Positions 63,568 to 64,000 of a stretch of DNA of 64,000 nt are shown one piece after another. Every line of letters begins with the position of its first letter. Positions within the stretch are counted from its first letter, which is position 1. The notes beneath the pieces are model-generated. The model was not told where the DNA came from. It saw only the letters and a program-made list of their open reading frames with translations, and ran no database searches. Both the position numbers and the translations under genes were made by a program. Origin of the DNA: Halorubrum sp. PV6 (GTDB taxonomy: Archaea > Halobacteriota > Halobacteria > Halobacteriales > Haloferacaceae); contig NZ_CP030064.1 of the NCBI RefSeq assembly GCF_003990725.2, positions 992,001 through 1,056,000 of the forward strand, given 5' to 3'.

Positions 63568-63691
63568 TTCCGAGTCTCCGCCTGGTTTGGGTGGAGATGG
63601 GAGTACCGGCTGGGTGGCACAGCCCGGAGTCTCCCTGCACGACTTGTCCGGCGGACTCCAACCGCAGGCACAAGTGGTAGACTGCAAACCG

Positions 63692-63745
63692 TAATATCCC
63701 AACTGCGGTCGGGATTTTTCCACCTTCAGGCGGCGGCGGATGTCA
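63692..63745 (+). mobile_element. Orphan right end of a TnpB-type element
   Basis: TAATATCCCAAC, CGGGA, then CCACCTTCAGGCGGCGG and GGATGTCA reproduce the right end of the intact element at 49391-49442 with small changes. No tnpB lies upstream, so it is a leftover end or guide-RNA-like relic. Confidence 0.65.
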
Positions 63746-63866
63746 CCAGAAATCAAGGTGGATGCCCCGTCCTCACGGAGCGAACGAAGTGATGCGAGTA
63801 GGGCGAGGAGGAAACCGACATGGCTACAACCTCACCTTCAAATACTAGTAGTCTCATAAATACAAC

Positions 63867-64000
63867 ATGAGCGTGAAGGCGAACCGCACTGTGCGTATCC
63901 CACTCTCTGTCCCCGATCACTGGGTGGACGACCTTCACGCCACACATAACCTATATCAATACTGTCAAAACCGAACTGTCGACTGGTGCTGGCCTGACAC
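63867..64000 (+). CDS. tnpB: TnpB N terminus, continues beyond window
   Basis: 44 codons from ATG 63867: MSVKANRTVRIPLSVPDHWV, DDLHATHNLYQYCQNRTVDW. This is the beginning of an IS1341-type TnpB/OrfB protein (beta strand, then the N-terminal helical bundle). A TCATAAATA box lies about 10-15 nt upstream. Catalytic domains are outside the window, so completeness cannot be judged. It differs from both other TnpB proteins. Confidence 0.6.
   Translation, partial: MSVKANRTVRIPLSVPDHWVDDLHATHNLYQYCQNRTVDWCWPD

Overview
The window looks like the chromosome of a haloarchaeon, most likely Halorubrum or a close relative. The evidence is high-GC core genes with acidic proteins, leaderless starts 22-30 nt downstream of TTTAAA/TTTATA boxes, CetZ tubulins, a PGF-CTERM S-layer glycoprotein, twin-arginine lipoproteins, archaeal Orc1/Cdc6 and several haloarchaea-only families. 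No rRNA, tRNA or CRISPR array was seen.

Region 1 (1-14.5 kb) is ordinary, compact, GC-rich core. It holds the end of an Orc1/Cdc6-like ATPase, phosphoglycolate phosphatase, an HGPRTase-like enzyme, enoyl-CoA hydratase, chorismate synthase, several membrane proteins, UDP-glucose dehydrogenase, an AlkP-superfamily phosphodiesterase divergent from a PAPS-reductase-like protein, and a saccharopine-dehydrogenase-like reductase.

Region 2 (14.5-46 kb) is AT-richer, accessory and about cell shape and surface. It has a TetR/secreted-protein/RND-transporter set, two adjacent CetZ tubulins (one with a long insertion), a DUF7260 coiled-coil protein, two Tat lipoproteins, a DUF4330/membrane protein/UppP unit with a divergent VanZ protein, surface proteins, a polyprenyl-phosphate sugar transferase, an STT3-like membrane glycosyltransferase and the S-layer glycoprotein. 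It is littered with mobile debris: one intact TnpB-only element, TnpB and IS5-type transposase remnants, cut-off sugar-nucleotidyltransferase, toxin and ATP-grasp genes, and an inverted, decayed second copy of the cetZ pair.

Region 3 (46-57 kb) returns to GC-rich sequence for sugar-nucleotide supply: an SDR epimerase, glmM, a GlmU-like bifunctional enzyme, a second nucleotidyltransferase and glmS. Together these give the route fructose-6-P to UDP-GlcNAc, which would feed the glycosylation genes of region 2. It also carries VapBC, a TnpB element that has split a Nudix hydrolase gene near codon 5, and a regulator/toxin-like pair whose toxin half has an amber stop.

Region 4 (57-64 kb) holds an orc1 gene with six copies of an origin-recognition-box-like repeat (a probable replication origin), a frameshifted SWIM zinc-finger gene, an IS5 remnant, about 2.2 kb with no convincing gene, a small accessory cluster with a DUF7344-like winged helix, an orphan IS end and the start of a third TnpB running off the window.
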